A stretch of DNA of 57,314 nucleotides from the NCBI GenBank assembly GCA_004431415.1, contig QPMI01000052.1, positions 1-57,314 on the forward strand, written 5' to 3'. Shown piece after piece: positions 1 through 11,500 of the stretch. Under the pieces are notes generated by a model that was not told where the DNA came from, made no database searches, and saw only the letters and a program-made list of their open reading frames with translations. A program made the position numbers and the translations under genes. How positions within the stretch are numbered: the first letter of the stretch is position 1; each line of letters opens with the position of its first letter. The DNA comes from Cyanophora paradoxa (Eukaryota > Glaucocystophyceae > Cyanophorales > Cyanophoraceae).

Positions 1-85
1 TTATAACACTTTGTAGCAGTTCGAAAGTAACAGGATTTCGGGTTCAGTGTCTTTTTCAGCTTCTACCTTCTCAGTCTTCACTTTA

Positions 86-822
86 TCACTTTTGGCTCCT
101 TTTTAACTGGTTTTGGCTCAGGGTATAATTTGCAAATGCAGAAATATTCGATTCATCCACAAGTTTAGTAGTAGCTGAGAAGTAAGATACAAAGAAGTCC
201 TCATTTCGCATTAACACTTTGTCACAGTCAACGAATTTCTTAAAGCAAACGTTTTTATCAACATCTTTTCGACTTATTTTGAGCATCCAGAGTCTCACCT
301 TTGCAGCAATTGAGGCAGATTAGGTTCTGTGTGGAGCTGTAAACTCCACTGTCATAATCCTCATTTTTCACCAATCCCATCGCTTTGAAAAGCTTGGGAT
401 ATCTTCATGTTTGCATGCAAGCGATTTAATAATAAAGTGGGCTGAAATCTTGAACTTGGTGACATCCTCCTTGATCAAATAAACCCTTCTATGGCGAACT
501 GCAACAGCAATATCGTTAATAGAAGTGGTACCAGATCGCTTCCATAGCTTATCTCTCATCTCTCTTACAACAGTTTCCGCCTCAGCATAGTTATCAGCAA
601 TGTTCTCCTTCAAATCAGCGAATTTATCCAGGTCCAGGTAAACTCTGGTGACTTGTCAGGTTGAATGCATTCAGCCCAGGTCTTAACCTTGCTATTATCA
701 ATGGCTTCAAGGGCATCTTCGGCAGAATCAAATACATGGGTGACCTTGTTGCGATCACCAATGAGAGTACTAAGGAATGTAGCATTTTCAACAGGGGTGG
801 CGAATTTCTCGATTTTGTTCAT
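86..822 (-). pseudogene. Broken viral gene of unknown function
   Basis: Three consecutive minus-strand reading-frame pieces (822-610, 613-368, 298-86) appear to be one gene. The first begins MNKIEKFATPV. It runs into a second frame near 645-650 and into a third near 300-368, so at least two frameshifts are needed to read through. The predicted product is about 240 residues, hydrophilic and mixed-charge, with no signal peptide or membrane segment, and I recognise no family. It lies at the left edge of the block of broken minus-strand viral genes. About 190 bp of AT-rich sequence separates its start from the next gene and may hold its promoter. The breaks could be real decay or sequencing error. 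Confidence 0.45.
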
Positions 823-1008
823 TTTCGATTTTGGGGACTTCTACCTTTAACGAAGAAAATAATTTCGGAAGGAGGAATTGTCTTTTATATATATCCTATT
901 ATTTGCCAAGTCCTTAAGTAGTTTTGGGTCGGGATACTGTCTCGATATATAGGTACAGTTTTTAAAAAGAGGAAGAAGCTGTCATTTTTTGCTCCGATCA
1001 ATCGATTT

Positions 1009-1350
1009 CTACAAAATTTGTTTCGATCGAGAATTTATTCTTCGATATATTTCGAGGTCTTCCAACGGTTTATGCTCTTTGGGTTTCTTGGGCTGTTCAT
1101 CTTCTTTTGTGGTAATTTCCAGCGCTTTTGCCTTTTTTTGCTCGCGATATTCTTCATTTTCCTGTATTTCACTGGTGTCTGAGGGCATCTTTTTGAGTTC
1201 TTCTGGTGTGTGAACTGTAGCGGTCCTTGGGATAATCGTTCCTGCTCTTTTTATGATAGGCTTCGCGTTTTCTTTGGGCATCTTGCTCCCTTTTCAGTCT
1301 CAGTTCTCTGCTTTTTCATCATCTGTGAGTATCTTGCGGATATTTGGCAT
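1009..1350 (-). pseudogene. Broken small Lys/Arg/Glu-rich viral protein
   Basis: A minus-strand ATG at 1350 begins MPNIRKILTDDEKAE and soon reaches a stop. Two downstream frames stay charged and coding-like: one reads KLRLKREQDAQRKREAYHK, the other continues to a stop at 1009 with a PKKPKEHKP segment. The product would be a small, highly basic, probably disordered or coiled-coil protein of about 110 residues. No family is recognised. Alternation between frames implies at least one indel. Confidence 0.3.
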
Positions 1351-1395
1351 TTCTCTTTAATAGTAGATACGAAAATTTTTTCCTCATACATCTAT

Positions 1396-1881
1396 CTACT
1401 TTTTCCTTAAGTCATTTTTGTTGCGAAACCAGTTCCTGTCTGTAAACTTTATAGCTGCCTCAGTGCTACTGAGACCGCTTTTTCTCATTATCTTATAGAC
1501 CTGGGGGTCATTGCTACTTCAGTAGGCAAATAATATTTAATCGGTCTCCCTCTGGGTCTCTGCTCCTTTTTGGGCTTTTCTGCGATAATAGGATGCCAGG
1601 GCTTGCTCTTTTATACTTCTATTTCTGGGCCTCTCTATATCGTTTGTGCTTGCTAGAATGTGTCTAATAGAACCTCAGTAACAGGTTCATCACTGGTAAA
1701 CTCGATTAAACTAATAGTGTCCCCATTTATATTCCGAGAAAACGTTTTCTGCTGTAAAAGAACTTCTCCTTGGATATCCTGCTGCTATATGCATACTCAT
1801 TGGGGTCTGCTGGCTTGACTCCACAGAAATCGTAGACCTCTTCTCTCTCTTGCTTCTGAGGCTTATCTCAGTATCTGACAT
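1396..1881 (-). pseudogene. Broken viral protein with AT-hook-like motif
   Basis: A minus-strand ATG at 1881 begins MSDTEI. The coding signal then passes between frames, with segments containing GVKPADPNEYAYSSRI and KEQRPRGRPIKYYLPTE, and ends at a stop at 1396-1398. The RPRGRP core resembles an AT-hook minor-groove-binding motif, so a DNA-binding role is possible. That is inference from one short motif. At least three indels or stops interrupt the frame. It sits in the same minus-strand block as the capsid genes. Confidence 0.3.
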
Positions 1882-2099
1882 CTCAACTCTATTGTTGTGT
1901 CACAGCATCACTGTGGCATTGCTTACACATGCAGACTGAGCATCTCAATAAACTTTCGTATTATATCCATGTCTCTAATAAACAGAGAAATTAAAGCCAA
2001 TGTCTTTTATATTACTGTGGGAGCTACTCCCTTTCTACTTCAGCTTAGTGGCACCAGGTTCAATGGTTCCTTTTGGGTCTTTGTTTCATTCATCTACTG

Positions 2100-2698
2100 C
2101 TTGCTCATCGATTTGGTCTCTTTCTTAGCAATAAACTGTTTATCTGGACACAGTAATGCCATTTTATAAACTCCTTTCGAAGCATCTCCTTTAGCTTAGC
2201 CTCTCTTTCTTCTCAGTAACATATGCTCCAAGGCACTTGATTTGGCTTCCAGATCTTTGAGTTTAGCAGTCACCTCATCCCATTGAGCCTTGGGAATTCG
2301 ATGAATATTTGAGTGGGAGCAGTCTTATATGTGACTTCACCAGCCATAGACTGGATAACTTGTCTGATTCCTTACTTAGACCTTCACCTTTGCGAGCCAG
2401 TGAAGATCTTGCAAGCCTAACCTTTATCATCAGCAGCACCAATAATTCGCCTGGCTCCTCAGCAACAGCTTCATCTTTGAGGCTTCAGGTGAAATGTTGA
2501 GTTGGTCACTGGTTGAAGCCTGTGGGGCTTTGTCATCAAATGATTCCTCATAGCAGCATTGAGGGGGTCTTTTGTGTTGAGAGGGCTTCACTTCATTCAT
2601 ACATTGAATTTCAGTGGGTCTGTGTTAATGGATCCATTGTTTCCACCACCTGAATAGCCAACAGCCCAGCTGGGATCCCTATCTTTCGTTGGGAGCAT
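2100..2698 (-). pseudogene. Broken viral protein, Gly-rich start and charged C-terminus
   Basis: A minus-strand ATG at 2698 opens with MLPTKDRDPSWAVGYSGGG, then a frame change leads to a Ser/Gln/Pro-rich stretch. A third frame contains a charged, helix-prone segment with KLKDLEAKSSALEHM, followed by EAKLKEMLRKEF. Several stops interrupt it. It lies just downstream (in minus-strand sense) of the packaging ATPase, with about 80 bp between them, so it may be a virion or assembly protein, but no family is recognised. A short overlapping open stretch (MALLCPDKQFIAKKE, from about 2162) may be its tail or a separate small gene. Confidence 0.3.
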
Positions 2699-2775
2699 TG
2701 TATCTTTATTAGAATGAGAGATAATTTTATAAACCGCGTTTATATCGCATCAATTTATTGCTATGGACTTGGCTT

Positions 2776-3499
2776 TCACTTCTTTGGGGCTTCCTCTTTC
2801 TCTGGTGGTTTCAGTTCATCTTCTTTCTTTTTTGGCTTCCTGTGGAAGCGAGGAAATGGGAAATCTTTCACAAGCTCAGCTTTATCTACATAGTATTTAA
2901 CTGAGTAGTTTGCAGAGGACCAAATGATATACTGATAGAGTGAACATACTCTTCAAACATCTTGTAGAAATCCTCTTATTTCGCATTATATTGTATTCTT
3001 CCTCTATGGCTTCCAGTTCTTTGCGATTTGCAGCACTTAGAAACATTGCATAATCCGAATTTACTCGAATAGTCGAAGAGACTTTTCTTAGCTTTTGTGT
3101 GATGCAGATAATGGATATTTTCGAATGGCGACCTCTGGAATACAGAGATCCGATTATTTTATCCCTTGTGAGATCGACTATTCATTATCGATTAAATCAT
3201 CTAAAACCACACACAATTGGTTAACAGGTTCACCTTTCTCTATTTTCTTGCCTCTCATCTAGCAATTTAGCAATGTAAGGGGCATCCCATTTTCCCAGTT
3301 GCAGTGTTGCCACTTTATCCCAGAATGATTGAAGCTGGTTCCACTCACAACTAATACAACATCATCTTTTGGCATCATGTAATTGCTTTAACCAATACTT
3401 TACAGCTTCTGATTTACCAGTTGCTGATTTTCCTATTGCCAATACACGAAATGGTGGTTCTATCATTTCACCAGCCACAAATTCATCCAAATCAGTCAT
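2776..3499 (-). pseudogene. Genome-packaging ATPase (A32/FtsK-HerA type), frameshifted
   Basis: This gene would drive viral DNA into preformed capsids. The minus-strand ATG at 3499 opens MTDLDEFVAGEMIEPPFRVL, followed at once by a Walker A loop, GKSATGKS (about residues 24-31). A hydrophobic strand ending in two Asp, QLCVVLDDL, is the Walker B motif. The C-terminus is Lys/Pro/Glu-rich and stops at 2776-2778. The span codes for about 240 residues, the usual size for packaging ATPases of polinton-like viruses and virophages. The order capsid then ATPase, only 15 bp apart on one strand, supports the call. The frame is lost right after Walker A and several more times before Walker B and the C-terminus, so no functional protein can come from this sequence as written. 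Confidence 0.7.
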
Positions 3500-3514
3500 T
3501 GTTGTATATCTTTC

Positions 3515-4925
3515 TTAATAAAGACATATAAAATAATGCAGGGAGACTGAATATCGTAACAATCTATAATTAATTCTGCGTAAACCATCTTTGTCGACAA
3601 TAATAAAGCTATGCATGAGAGCGCGAACATTAACATCGATTACCTTATCTGAAGGCATGTAGAGGGTGAGGAATGAGAGGAGGAATTTGTTAAATCAACA
3701 TAACCAGACTGGGCAATATTTCGAATCGCCTTTTCTCCATCAAGGCAGAAAGGCAATCCTGAAAGGACATAGCGATCAGCAACCTTATCCATGTTAGAGC
3801 ATTTGAAGGCATCAGCAATTAGCTCAGCACCTTTGAGTAGGGAAATTGGCTCAGTGGCAAAAAGTCGCTGACCATTTATTTCAGTTGTAAATGTTATGTC
3901 TTTGGAGTTGGCATAGGTCTTAAGAACACTGTGGAGCCATTGGATTTGTCAACAGTTGCATTATCACGAACTGAAACAAGCAGAGCATATACAAGACCTG
4001 AGATTTGAGAGAGGTTAATTCGATTGGGTTGGGCATTGCCCTTAGCAGGGAAAGCAATAGCATCAACAAATCCAATATCAAGGGAGGAATAGCCATGCCA
4101 GTAGTCTTAACTTTTTCAATTACAGTAGCGAAAAGCTCATCAGAAACATTAATAGCATGCATATAAAGGCGAGGAGAAGTAATTGAAATTTCAGGAGTTG
4201 TTGCACCAAGAGTAAAGTCTGTGATGTTTTGACCAACATTTGCCAGAACAGTTTCAGCAGGGGCAGTTCCAAGACCATCATCTTTTGAATAATCTACATC
4301 AGCTGCTGCAACAGTAAGACCACGACCACATAGGATGTTTCAACATAGCCTTTTCCAACATCCTTAAACCAAACAGTAACAACCATTTCACCAGATAAAG
4401 CACCAAGGGGAAGGTAGTGATTTAGCCAAGGCACTGGAATTTCAACGAAAAATGAGCCACCAAGTCGGTTGGTTCCATGAGCAGGGATGCCATGAACCAT
4501 GCCATTGATCGTTTCTTTTTAGCTAGTTGATCCTCCGAATAATAGACCAGGGGAAATGAGCAAGGAAATCAGATGGAATATGGTAGGTGTAAGATCCATA
4601 GGTAATTTCAAGTCGCTGAACTAAAGCACCAACTGGGCGAGTGTATCCATTGCGAACTAGATCAGTATCACCAGCAAAAGTGATAGCTGGAAGGTCAAAA
4701 GCAAGTTCGAGTTTTCCACAGAAATTGTAGCGAGGTAGCTTGAAGGAAATGCGATTTCCTACATTATTTGTGAAAGTATTACTAGGATTCACAACAACTA
4801 GAACTGGCTTAGACTTGGATTCGAGACCAAGCATAAGGGAGTTATCCAGGAAAAGGCTTTCGCCTCCTCTGGGTTGTTAGGGCTTCTTTCAGCGAAAGTC
4901 TTTGAAGAGTGGAAGTGATATCCAT
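3515..4925 (-). pseudogene. Major capsid protein (double jelly-roll type), frameshifted
   Basis: The likely start is the ATG at 4925 (MDITSTLQRLSLKEALT), with a stop at 3515-3517, giving about 465 residues. After one early frame change, a long conserved-looking stretch carries FTNNVGNRISFKLPRYNFCG and VQRLEITYGSYTYHIPSDF. This is the alternating-strand pattern of double-jelly-roll capsid proteins of the polinton-like virus/virophage/NCLDV lineage. Later frames contain RLGGSFFVEIPVPWLNHYLP and, near the C-terminus, LYMPSDKVIDVNVRALMH. At least four frameshifts are needed to read it through. It lies between a penton-like gene and the packaging ATPase, a typical morphogenesis module. The assignment rests on sequence character and neighbours; a profile search would settle it. 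Confidence 0.65.
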
Positions 4926-5027
4926 TATATTCTCTTTTATTATACTGCAACATAAAAAATCTACCAATGATCCTTAATTTATGCGAAGTTTGTAATAACT
5001 GGATAGGAAGGTGAAGCTGCGACATTC

Positions 5028-5974
5028 TCATCTTATAGTATTCATAAACTGGGTCCCAGCTGGCTCATCACCATAGCGAATTTCAAAGGTAAGATGAACA
5101 GGTTGACCCTCGAAATCAATTGGTTCATTAACAGCATTCACAATATCAACCGAGAAAGTGGATAATCCAACCTTCTTATTATAGTATTTGTAAAGTGGAT
5201 GAGCCTCTGTCGAATTGTAAACTACATGCTCACCATAATCTTTGTCAGGGACCACTATTTTATGGAAGTAACCAGTCAGGAGACCATCCCACATTGCACC
5301 AGATCACCCAGCTCCTTTACTCTCACAACAAACACTGTCCTGTCATTTCAGGCTCAAATGAAGATATAATACCGTTTACTCGAGTTCCAGTAAAGATTCC
5401 ATCAGTGAGAGCATCATAGACTGTGATTTGATTGGGGAATTACCATATCTTCCAGGATCAAGACCAAAAGTCGAGCTGAGCTTAACAGCTTTTGGATTGT
5501 TTTCAGGTTTGGGTCTACAGCAAGTGAGAAAGCCAGGTAAAACTTTTTTCGGAATGGAATATAATTCGTTTCAGTGACTCATCCATTTGCAGCGAACAGA
5601 TGGTTTAGGATTTCTGTCATTAAACTTTTCATTTATAACATTCACCAGCTGTTGGTGGTTTTGAATGGGGTTTCGCGATTTACAATGAATTGTTTCCATT
5701 GTTCAAATCAGCAGCTGGGCGAGTTGTTGGAATTCCTGTAATTCCAGCTCCCGCAAGCTCTTCAGAATAATAAATACTAAAAGTGTTGTCAACTGTTATA
5801 TCTCCTGCTTTGGTTTCACCACTCACCATAGGGATGCTGTTATAAAATTCGGCTGAGACCAGTCTCACAGCCTCACATTCTCATAAGTACTGGGGAGTCT
5901 AGCCACAAAGCTTGATGTGGGACCATCACCAGAGATTGTATTAAATGAGCTAACTCGATGTAATCCACAGGCAT
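5028..5974 (-). pseudogene. Penton-like/minor capsid protein 1, frameshifted
   Basis: The minus-strand start is probably the ATG at 5974, 29 bp from the divergent start of a related gene at 6004. After an early frame change the N-terminus carries SSFVARLPSTYENVRL followed by LVSAEFYNSIP. That corresponds to the YRVTLTTPVERPRECRVLYA and EIPNSIYNS region of the plus-strand neighbour, so the two genes are likely paralogous. The C-terminal frame (5294-5028) is intact for 88 residues and holds several beta-strand-like stretches such as PVHLTFEIRYGDEP. Jelly-roll penton proteins of small DNA viruses start with this 'asset' of a strand, VRLVSAEFPNSIY-like, but I infer the role from similarity and position next to the major capsid gene. 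Several frameshifts lie between 5300 and 5900. Confidence 0.5.
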
Positions 5975-6003
5975 TCTTCTTTTATCTATATTTATATATT
6001 AAA
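5975..6003. promoter_or_regulatory. Divergent AT-rich promoter between the two penton-like genes
   Basis: Only 29 bp lie between the minus-strand ATG at 5974 and the plus-strand ATG at 6004. The spacer is almost entirely A/T, with repeated TATAT/TTTAT words. Any core promoter elements of both genes must be in or next to it. Confidence 0.4.
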
Positions 6004-6934
6004 ATGAACCGGCTCGTTAATATTGATAGCAGGGATAGAAGCCAAGGACAAAATGAAAACTCTTACAGGGTCACCCTCACAACTCCAGTAGAGAGACCAA
6101 GGGAATGCAGGGTTCTATATGCAGAGATTCCAAACAGCATCTATAACAGTGTGGGAACTGATCATCTAACAGTTCAGTTTAATTACCAAGATGGTTCATA
6201 TAACCAAGTGATCACACAACAAGTGTATCCCTTCCCAGTGGCTACATCAATCAGGGTCATTTTGGGGTAACACACCTTATAATTATGGGCTGAACTATTC
6301 AAGCTTCCAAACTATTGCAGGCAAAACAGTAGCTTTTGAGTTCAAGATATTCTACAACCCAACAACCTATAAAGTGGAGTTTTACAGTAACCATGAGTTT
6401 CGTTTTATTGCAAGCAACCAGAGAATAGGAAAGCTTTTGGGTGTAAGTTCTACTGAATACACCACTGGGTATTATAGCACTCCTCCTGTTGGTGGATCAC
6501 CCTATCGACCTGAGAACCTGTTAAAGTATGATGGCAAACCTATTACACCTGATCACCCAGCATGGGGAATCACCTTCTCAGGACCCAGACTCTCCTCTAA
6601 GCCCTTGCAATATTATTTTGACAGCAGGAAGATGTCTGATATGAATGCTGAGCAGTATCTGTACATGCATATTAAAGAGCTGTCCCCCTTTGCCAGCAGA
6701 CACAATATAATTCCAAAATCGCAACCACAAAATCAGGGAGCTATCCTTAGATTGCAATTGAGTAAAGATATAGGGGGCTATGTTTACCATAGTGGTGAAC
6801 ATGCAGAATTTATTCAAATCAATGACAGAAACCTGGTGATAAGGGAACTCACTGTGGAGTTTAAAGATTACTTTGGTGAACTGATTGATATGAATGGAAT
6901 CGATAATTCTTTTCAGTTGGAGTTTATCGAATAA
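6004..6934 (+). pseudogene. Penton-like/minor capsid protein 2, one frameshift
   Basis: The ATG at 6004 is preceded by an A/T run and opens MNRLVNIDSRDRSQGQNENS, a common opening for jelly-roll minor capsid proteins of this virus group. It is followed by VLYAEIPNSIYNSV. A frame change near 6263 leads into an open 186-codon stretch to the stop at 6932-6934. The C-terminus has LRLQLSKDIGGYVYHS and ELIDMNGIDNSFQLEF, strongly resembling the 'LLDLNG-x-D-x-SF' closing strand of penton-type proteins. The full length would be about 308 residues. The single shift sits beside a TTTTGGGG homopolymer, so a one-base sequencing or replication slip is possible. Its end overlaps the convergent patatin gene by 11 bp. 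Role inferred from motif pattern and neighbours. Confidence 0.55.
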
Positions 6935-8478
6935 AGGCACCTGTAAAGTCAACTCTCATTGTGGGAGCATTCACATACACAAGGGGATAAATGCGAATAT
7001 ACTTGATTCTCAGAGAATAACCTATGTAAAAAGCATCCTTGATGCTGAGAGGAAATCCACTCAATAGAGCCACATCACCTGAGTTGTGAGCATTGTTAAT
7101 GTTCTCACAGACATACATTTTGTTTTGCCCATCTGATCGAATAAAAGACCAGTTGATCCCATCAGTGGATGTTGCCACATTGAAAGTCTTAATAAAAGCA
7201 TTGGTGTCCCCTGAGCCATAGGCAATCACAGAGGAGAGTTCAAAAGTGTATGGGAAAGCAACTTGAAGGTATTCAGTGGGGGTTTCCCATATCTGCTCAG
7301 GAGCAAAGGCTCCAGCTTCCCAGCCAAATGCTGAAGGTCTTGCCATGAAAGGCTCTTTACCTGTCACAGAGGATGAGGCAGTAAAGGCATCATCTGCAAG
7401 CTGATACCAATTGGCATCCAAAGGAGGTGATGTAGTGAGAGTGGATGAAATGTAAGCCTTTGAAGGGTTCTTTAGTTCATAGTTTGCTACTAGAAGGCTG
7501 CAAAGCTTATTGATCATATCATTGTTTGCTGCAATGTATGTTTCAGTGAATGCAAGCATGTCTGGGATCTTAGATGTGTCATCCAGGGAGCTTACTATAT
7601 GATTTGGAAGAGGGACTGATAACCTATAGTATCTCCCATAATCCTGATCATAGTTGTAGGGTAACAACTCCTCCATCTTATCAAGGGCAGAAAGCTCACT
7701 TGCAGCCATGAGCATGTTAATCAATGGGCTTCCATCTGTTGAGGCAATCCATGAGAGAATGCCCCAGCTGTTTACAGTCTCATAAGCATAACCCACATAA
7801 TCAGACTCTAAATGTGGGTCTACCTCACCACAAGAGATGCTTATTACTATAATATCATCATCATCACTGTAAATCTTCTTTGCATGGCTGTAACCACACA
7901 CACTGGGATTATTGTTTCCCGAAATGGCACCATCAATGAGACAGACATATACTCCCCTATTGAAATCAACAATGCTTACAGGAGAGAAATATGTAGGAGC
8001 AGCAGAAGTAGCCCTAGCAGCAATCTTACAAGGCATAAAGTTGTAATTGTTGTCATTTGTGATAAATATTGGTTTCATATTCTGAGTATCAAAGGATGTG
8101 ATCACAATGTCCTTAAGGGAATCCTGTATTAGTGATTCACCAGTAACTGAATTGATTGCAGTCTCCAAGGGTCCCACATCATACTTTGTGTTAAATAGGG
8201 CATTTTCAATGATATTTCGAGGATTTGCGAAAATCAAGGGCAGTTGAGTTAGGTAAATATTGTGTAAATCGTTTGCTGTCAGTTTAGGTTCACCTGGTTT
8301 ATCAGGATGCCTGATGTTTAACCCAATAGCAATGATCCCACCAGTGGAAGTTCCACTCACAGATCCACAAGATCGATTATTCTCCTGCCAGTTCGATTTT
8401 CGATTTCTTTGAGCAGCCTGGTTATGATAATGCCCCTTGCACCTCCCCTGACAAACTGAGAACTACTTTGAGAGGCAT
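6924..8478 (-). pseudogene. Patatin-like phospholipase with C-terminal discoidin-like domain; frameshifted near start
   Basis: Patatin enzymes are Ser-Asp dyad lipid acyl hydrolases. From 8360 to 6924 the frame is open for 478 codons. It has the nucleophile elbow GTSTGG (Ser in GxSxG), a MPCKIAARATSAAPTYFSP segment typical of patatins, and the catalytic Asp in DGAISGNNP. The last about 150 residues look like an F5/8 type C (discoidin) fold: EYLQVAFPYTFELSSVIAYG, then STDGINWSFI, then KYIRIYPL and a final MRVDFTG. Such domains bind glycans or membranes. The likely start is the ATG at 8478. Between it and 8360 the frame breaks twice, once inside a GGGG run in the glycine-rich oxyanion-hole loop, once just before GTSTGG. 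As written, the enzyme could only start inside the patatin domain. It is divergent from the fibre gene and overlaps the penton-like gene tail by 11 bp. Confidence 0.75.
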
Positions 8479-8521
8479 CTTTTACTTATCAGGAATTTTA
8501 TAAATCCATATAGTAAAAGCC
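8479..8521. promoter_or_regulatory. Divergent AT-rich promoter between patatin and fibre genes
   Basis: The 43 bp between the minus-strand ATG at 8478 and the plus-strand ATG at 8522 are about 80% A/T, with TTTATAAAT and TATAGTAAAAG words just upstream of the fibre start. A similar TTAGTAAAAG stands just upstream of the ATG at 15,296, so it may be a shared promoter or 5'-leader word of late viral genes. That link is inference from two sites. Confidence 0.35.
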
Positions 8522-11500
8522 ATGAGCTTCAATTACCCACCCAATCTAGAAACCATTCAAGATGATAATGCAAGCAGCACCAAGCATGTGAACTTTGATA
8601 ATATTAAAGTAAAGGGTTCAGTTTCAATTGACCACAGCTCTGATAATTCATCAAAGACTCAATCAAGGGAGCATGCTTTATCTGTGAATCAAACTGATCC
8701 AGATAAAGAGGATGTCAGTGTAGCTTTTAGTTTGGGTAATGTGAAAGCAAACCAAGTGGCAGAGATCAAAGCCACCAGAAGGAGACCTAGGAAACTCAAA
8801 ACCAGTGGCACTCATCCAGATATACCTTCCAGGTTCGATAGTGGTCGATTGATTTTCAATGTTCAAGATGAGCAGGGCAAACAGAACACAGCTTTACGAA
8901 TTTACAATGAGGGCAGCACTGCAAAAGCTGAGGTCCCCCAAGTATTGCAAGTGGGTCCCATTGCCAATACAAATCAGGTCTCCTACACAAATGATGTCTA
9001 CCCCAAGGATATTACATATGACTTTGCAAGAAATGAGCCTTTTGGGTTCTTTACTCCAAAAGATGTCCATCAAAAAAAGCCATCAATTACAATCAACAGT
9101 AGCCCCAGTCAACCAGTAGCAATCCATTTGCATCCTGATTTAGTCGAAATGGATAGGCACCTTTTGCCTTTGTATAGCAATGTGAAAGACCTTGGAATTC
9201 GAACCAGGCAATGGCGAAATATCCATGGCAGCAATGTGTATGCAAATGGAGAGAAGCTTGTTAGTGAGAAAACTCTAAGGGAAATCATTGAGCATTATGG
9301 TCCCAATGGACCTACTGTCCCATTCCCTATTCCATTTCCCAATGGACCACCCGATCTAACACCAAAGAAGCAGCCTGGAAGAGAATACACAGCAACTGAA
9401 GATGTAGCCTTTGGGCAGCATATTGTGAGTTGGGAGCAAGTTCGCAATAAACCTATAATTGAACCCAGAAAGCAAATAGATGAGCAGTATTTACCTCCTG
9501 AAATCGATATATTAGAGCTTGAAGAATATCAATTCGTTCCAGATGAGGAGGAGTATTTACCAGATGGTTTTGACCCACAAGAGTATGAGTATGATCAATT
9601 TGACCCCAATGAGGAGGAGATACTACCAGATGGCTTAGATCCTCAAGAGTTTGAGTATGAGCAGAACTATGAACCTGATGAGGAGTATTTGCCAGATGGG
9701 CATGATCCACCAGTTGTTGATTATGAGCAACCTTATGAACCCCATGAGGAATTATTACCAGATGGATTTCGACCTGAGATCTGGGAGTTCTTTCCTGATT
9801 ATGAACAAATTAATAATAAACCTGCAAAGTATCCCCCAGAGGATCACAATCATGATTGGGATGAGATCTTAGGCAAACCTCAAAAGTATCCACCAGAGGA
9901 TCACAGGCATGATTGGGGTGAAATTGATGGGATACCTACTGAGTTCCCACCAAGCAAACATGAACATACTTGGGATGAGATAAATGACCAACCAGAATTC
10001 GCAAAGGTGGAGCCTCTTGATAACTTGGGGGTTTCTCTTTACCAGACTTGCAATGTCCCTGAAAGGATTTTTTTGAATGAACACTATGTTCATGTGAATG
10101 GGACACTTGCAAATTCAGCTATGAGAGGACCACTTCATATTAGGACATTACCAGGCTCTTATGATCCACCACCTGAACCAGGAGCAACCATACCAAATAT
10201 CTTTGTGTCAAGCTACATGGAGGCTGACATTCCCACAGATACATTCAGAGTCCCAACAGACCCAGCAACCTACCAAAATTTCAACTCTGCTATACAGGTT
10301 CATGTAGCAGATGTAAGCAGTTTAGATGGATCAAGACCAATGATAGTATTCAGTCGAGATAAATATTCCTACATTCCCATAGTGGGAACTGCAAATGATA
10401 ACTATGGGAGGGCAGAGCTTGCATGGATTAAAACAGATTATGGTGGGGTTCTGGAAGCCAATCAGAGGATGGCTGCAAAAAACATACACAATGAGAACAT
10501 TTCGAGAGTGGTCACAGAGGATTATTTAGAAGAGCAAGGATATATTGATGAAGGTGAATTAACAAACATTCTTTCTCTTTTTGTGATCAAAAATGACACA
10601 AACCTTACAGTCACAAGTAACATTTTCACCAGTAACCTTTATACAAGTAACATATGGGCAAGTAACATATGGGCAAGTAACATATGGGCAAGTAACCTAT
10701 GGGCAGATGATATTTACACAAGTAATCTTACAGTGTATCGAAATATAACAATTGGAACACAAAATACTATACAAATACTTTATAGACCTTACTATGCTGT
10801 TACTACTGTCATTGATCCAGCCCCAATTATTCCAAATTGTATATTTGCATGGAAAGCATCAGGTCAACATGGTGAGTTGATATATTTCGAAGGTCAGTTA
10901 TATAACAGAGTTACTACACAGATACCATACATTACAAATAATTCGAAGTGGGAAAGTGTTTATTATTATTTGAATGCAACCCTGAACAATCAAATTTCGA
11001 TTGGGAAAGAATTAAACTTGGCTTATAGGAGTAGTGTTTCAATAGATTGGTCATCAGGTCTTACATTATTCTTTATAGGTAGGATCAATACAACAAATCC
11101 TTCTTATATGTTGAATATAAGGGATAGTTCTTATCAAAATTGGATTGGATATGGTTGTAAAAATCAAAAGTTTGGGGTTTCACTTCAAATTCAAAACGAT
11201 GTAGAAAATGCAACTCCTCCATTATTCGATGCATCATATATATATAATTCGTGGAATTATTGGGATTTCACTGTTTCCTCAGAGAAAATTGTTGTAGGAA
11301 TGGGTGGTGTAGATATCGGAACTTCATCAGGTTATTTTCTTCCACCTTCTAATTTTGCATCATTTGGTTCTTCTGTTGCTAATGGAGATCTTGCCGAAAT
11401 TATCGTTTTCAATCGTGCGTTATCTATTGAAGAAAAGAACGCGGTTAGATATTATATACAATTATTGTATGGATTTCCAAATACGCAGCCCATATTGAAT

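Noticed and set aside
661-2500. Plus-strand open frames of 60-90 codons in the left viral block
   Set aside because: They are hydrophobic/Ser-rich antisense shadows of charged minus-strand coding pieces.
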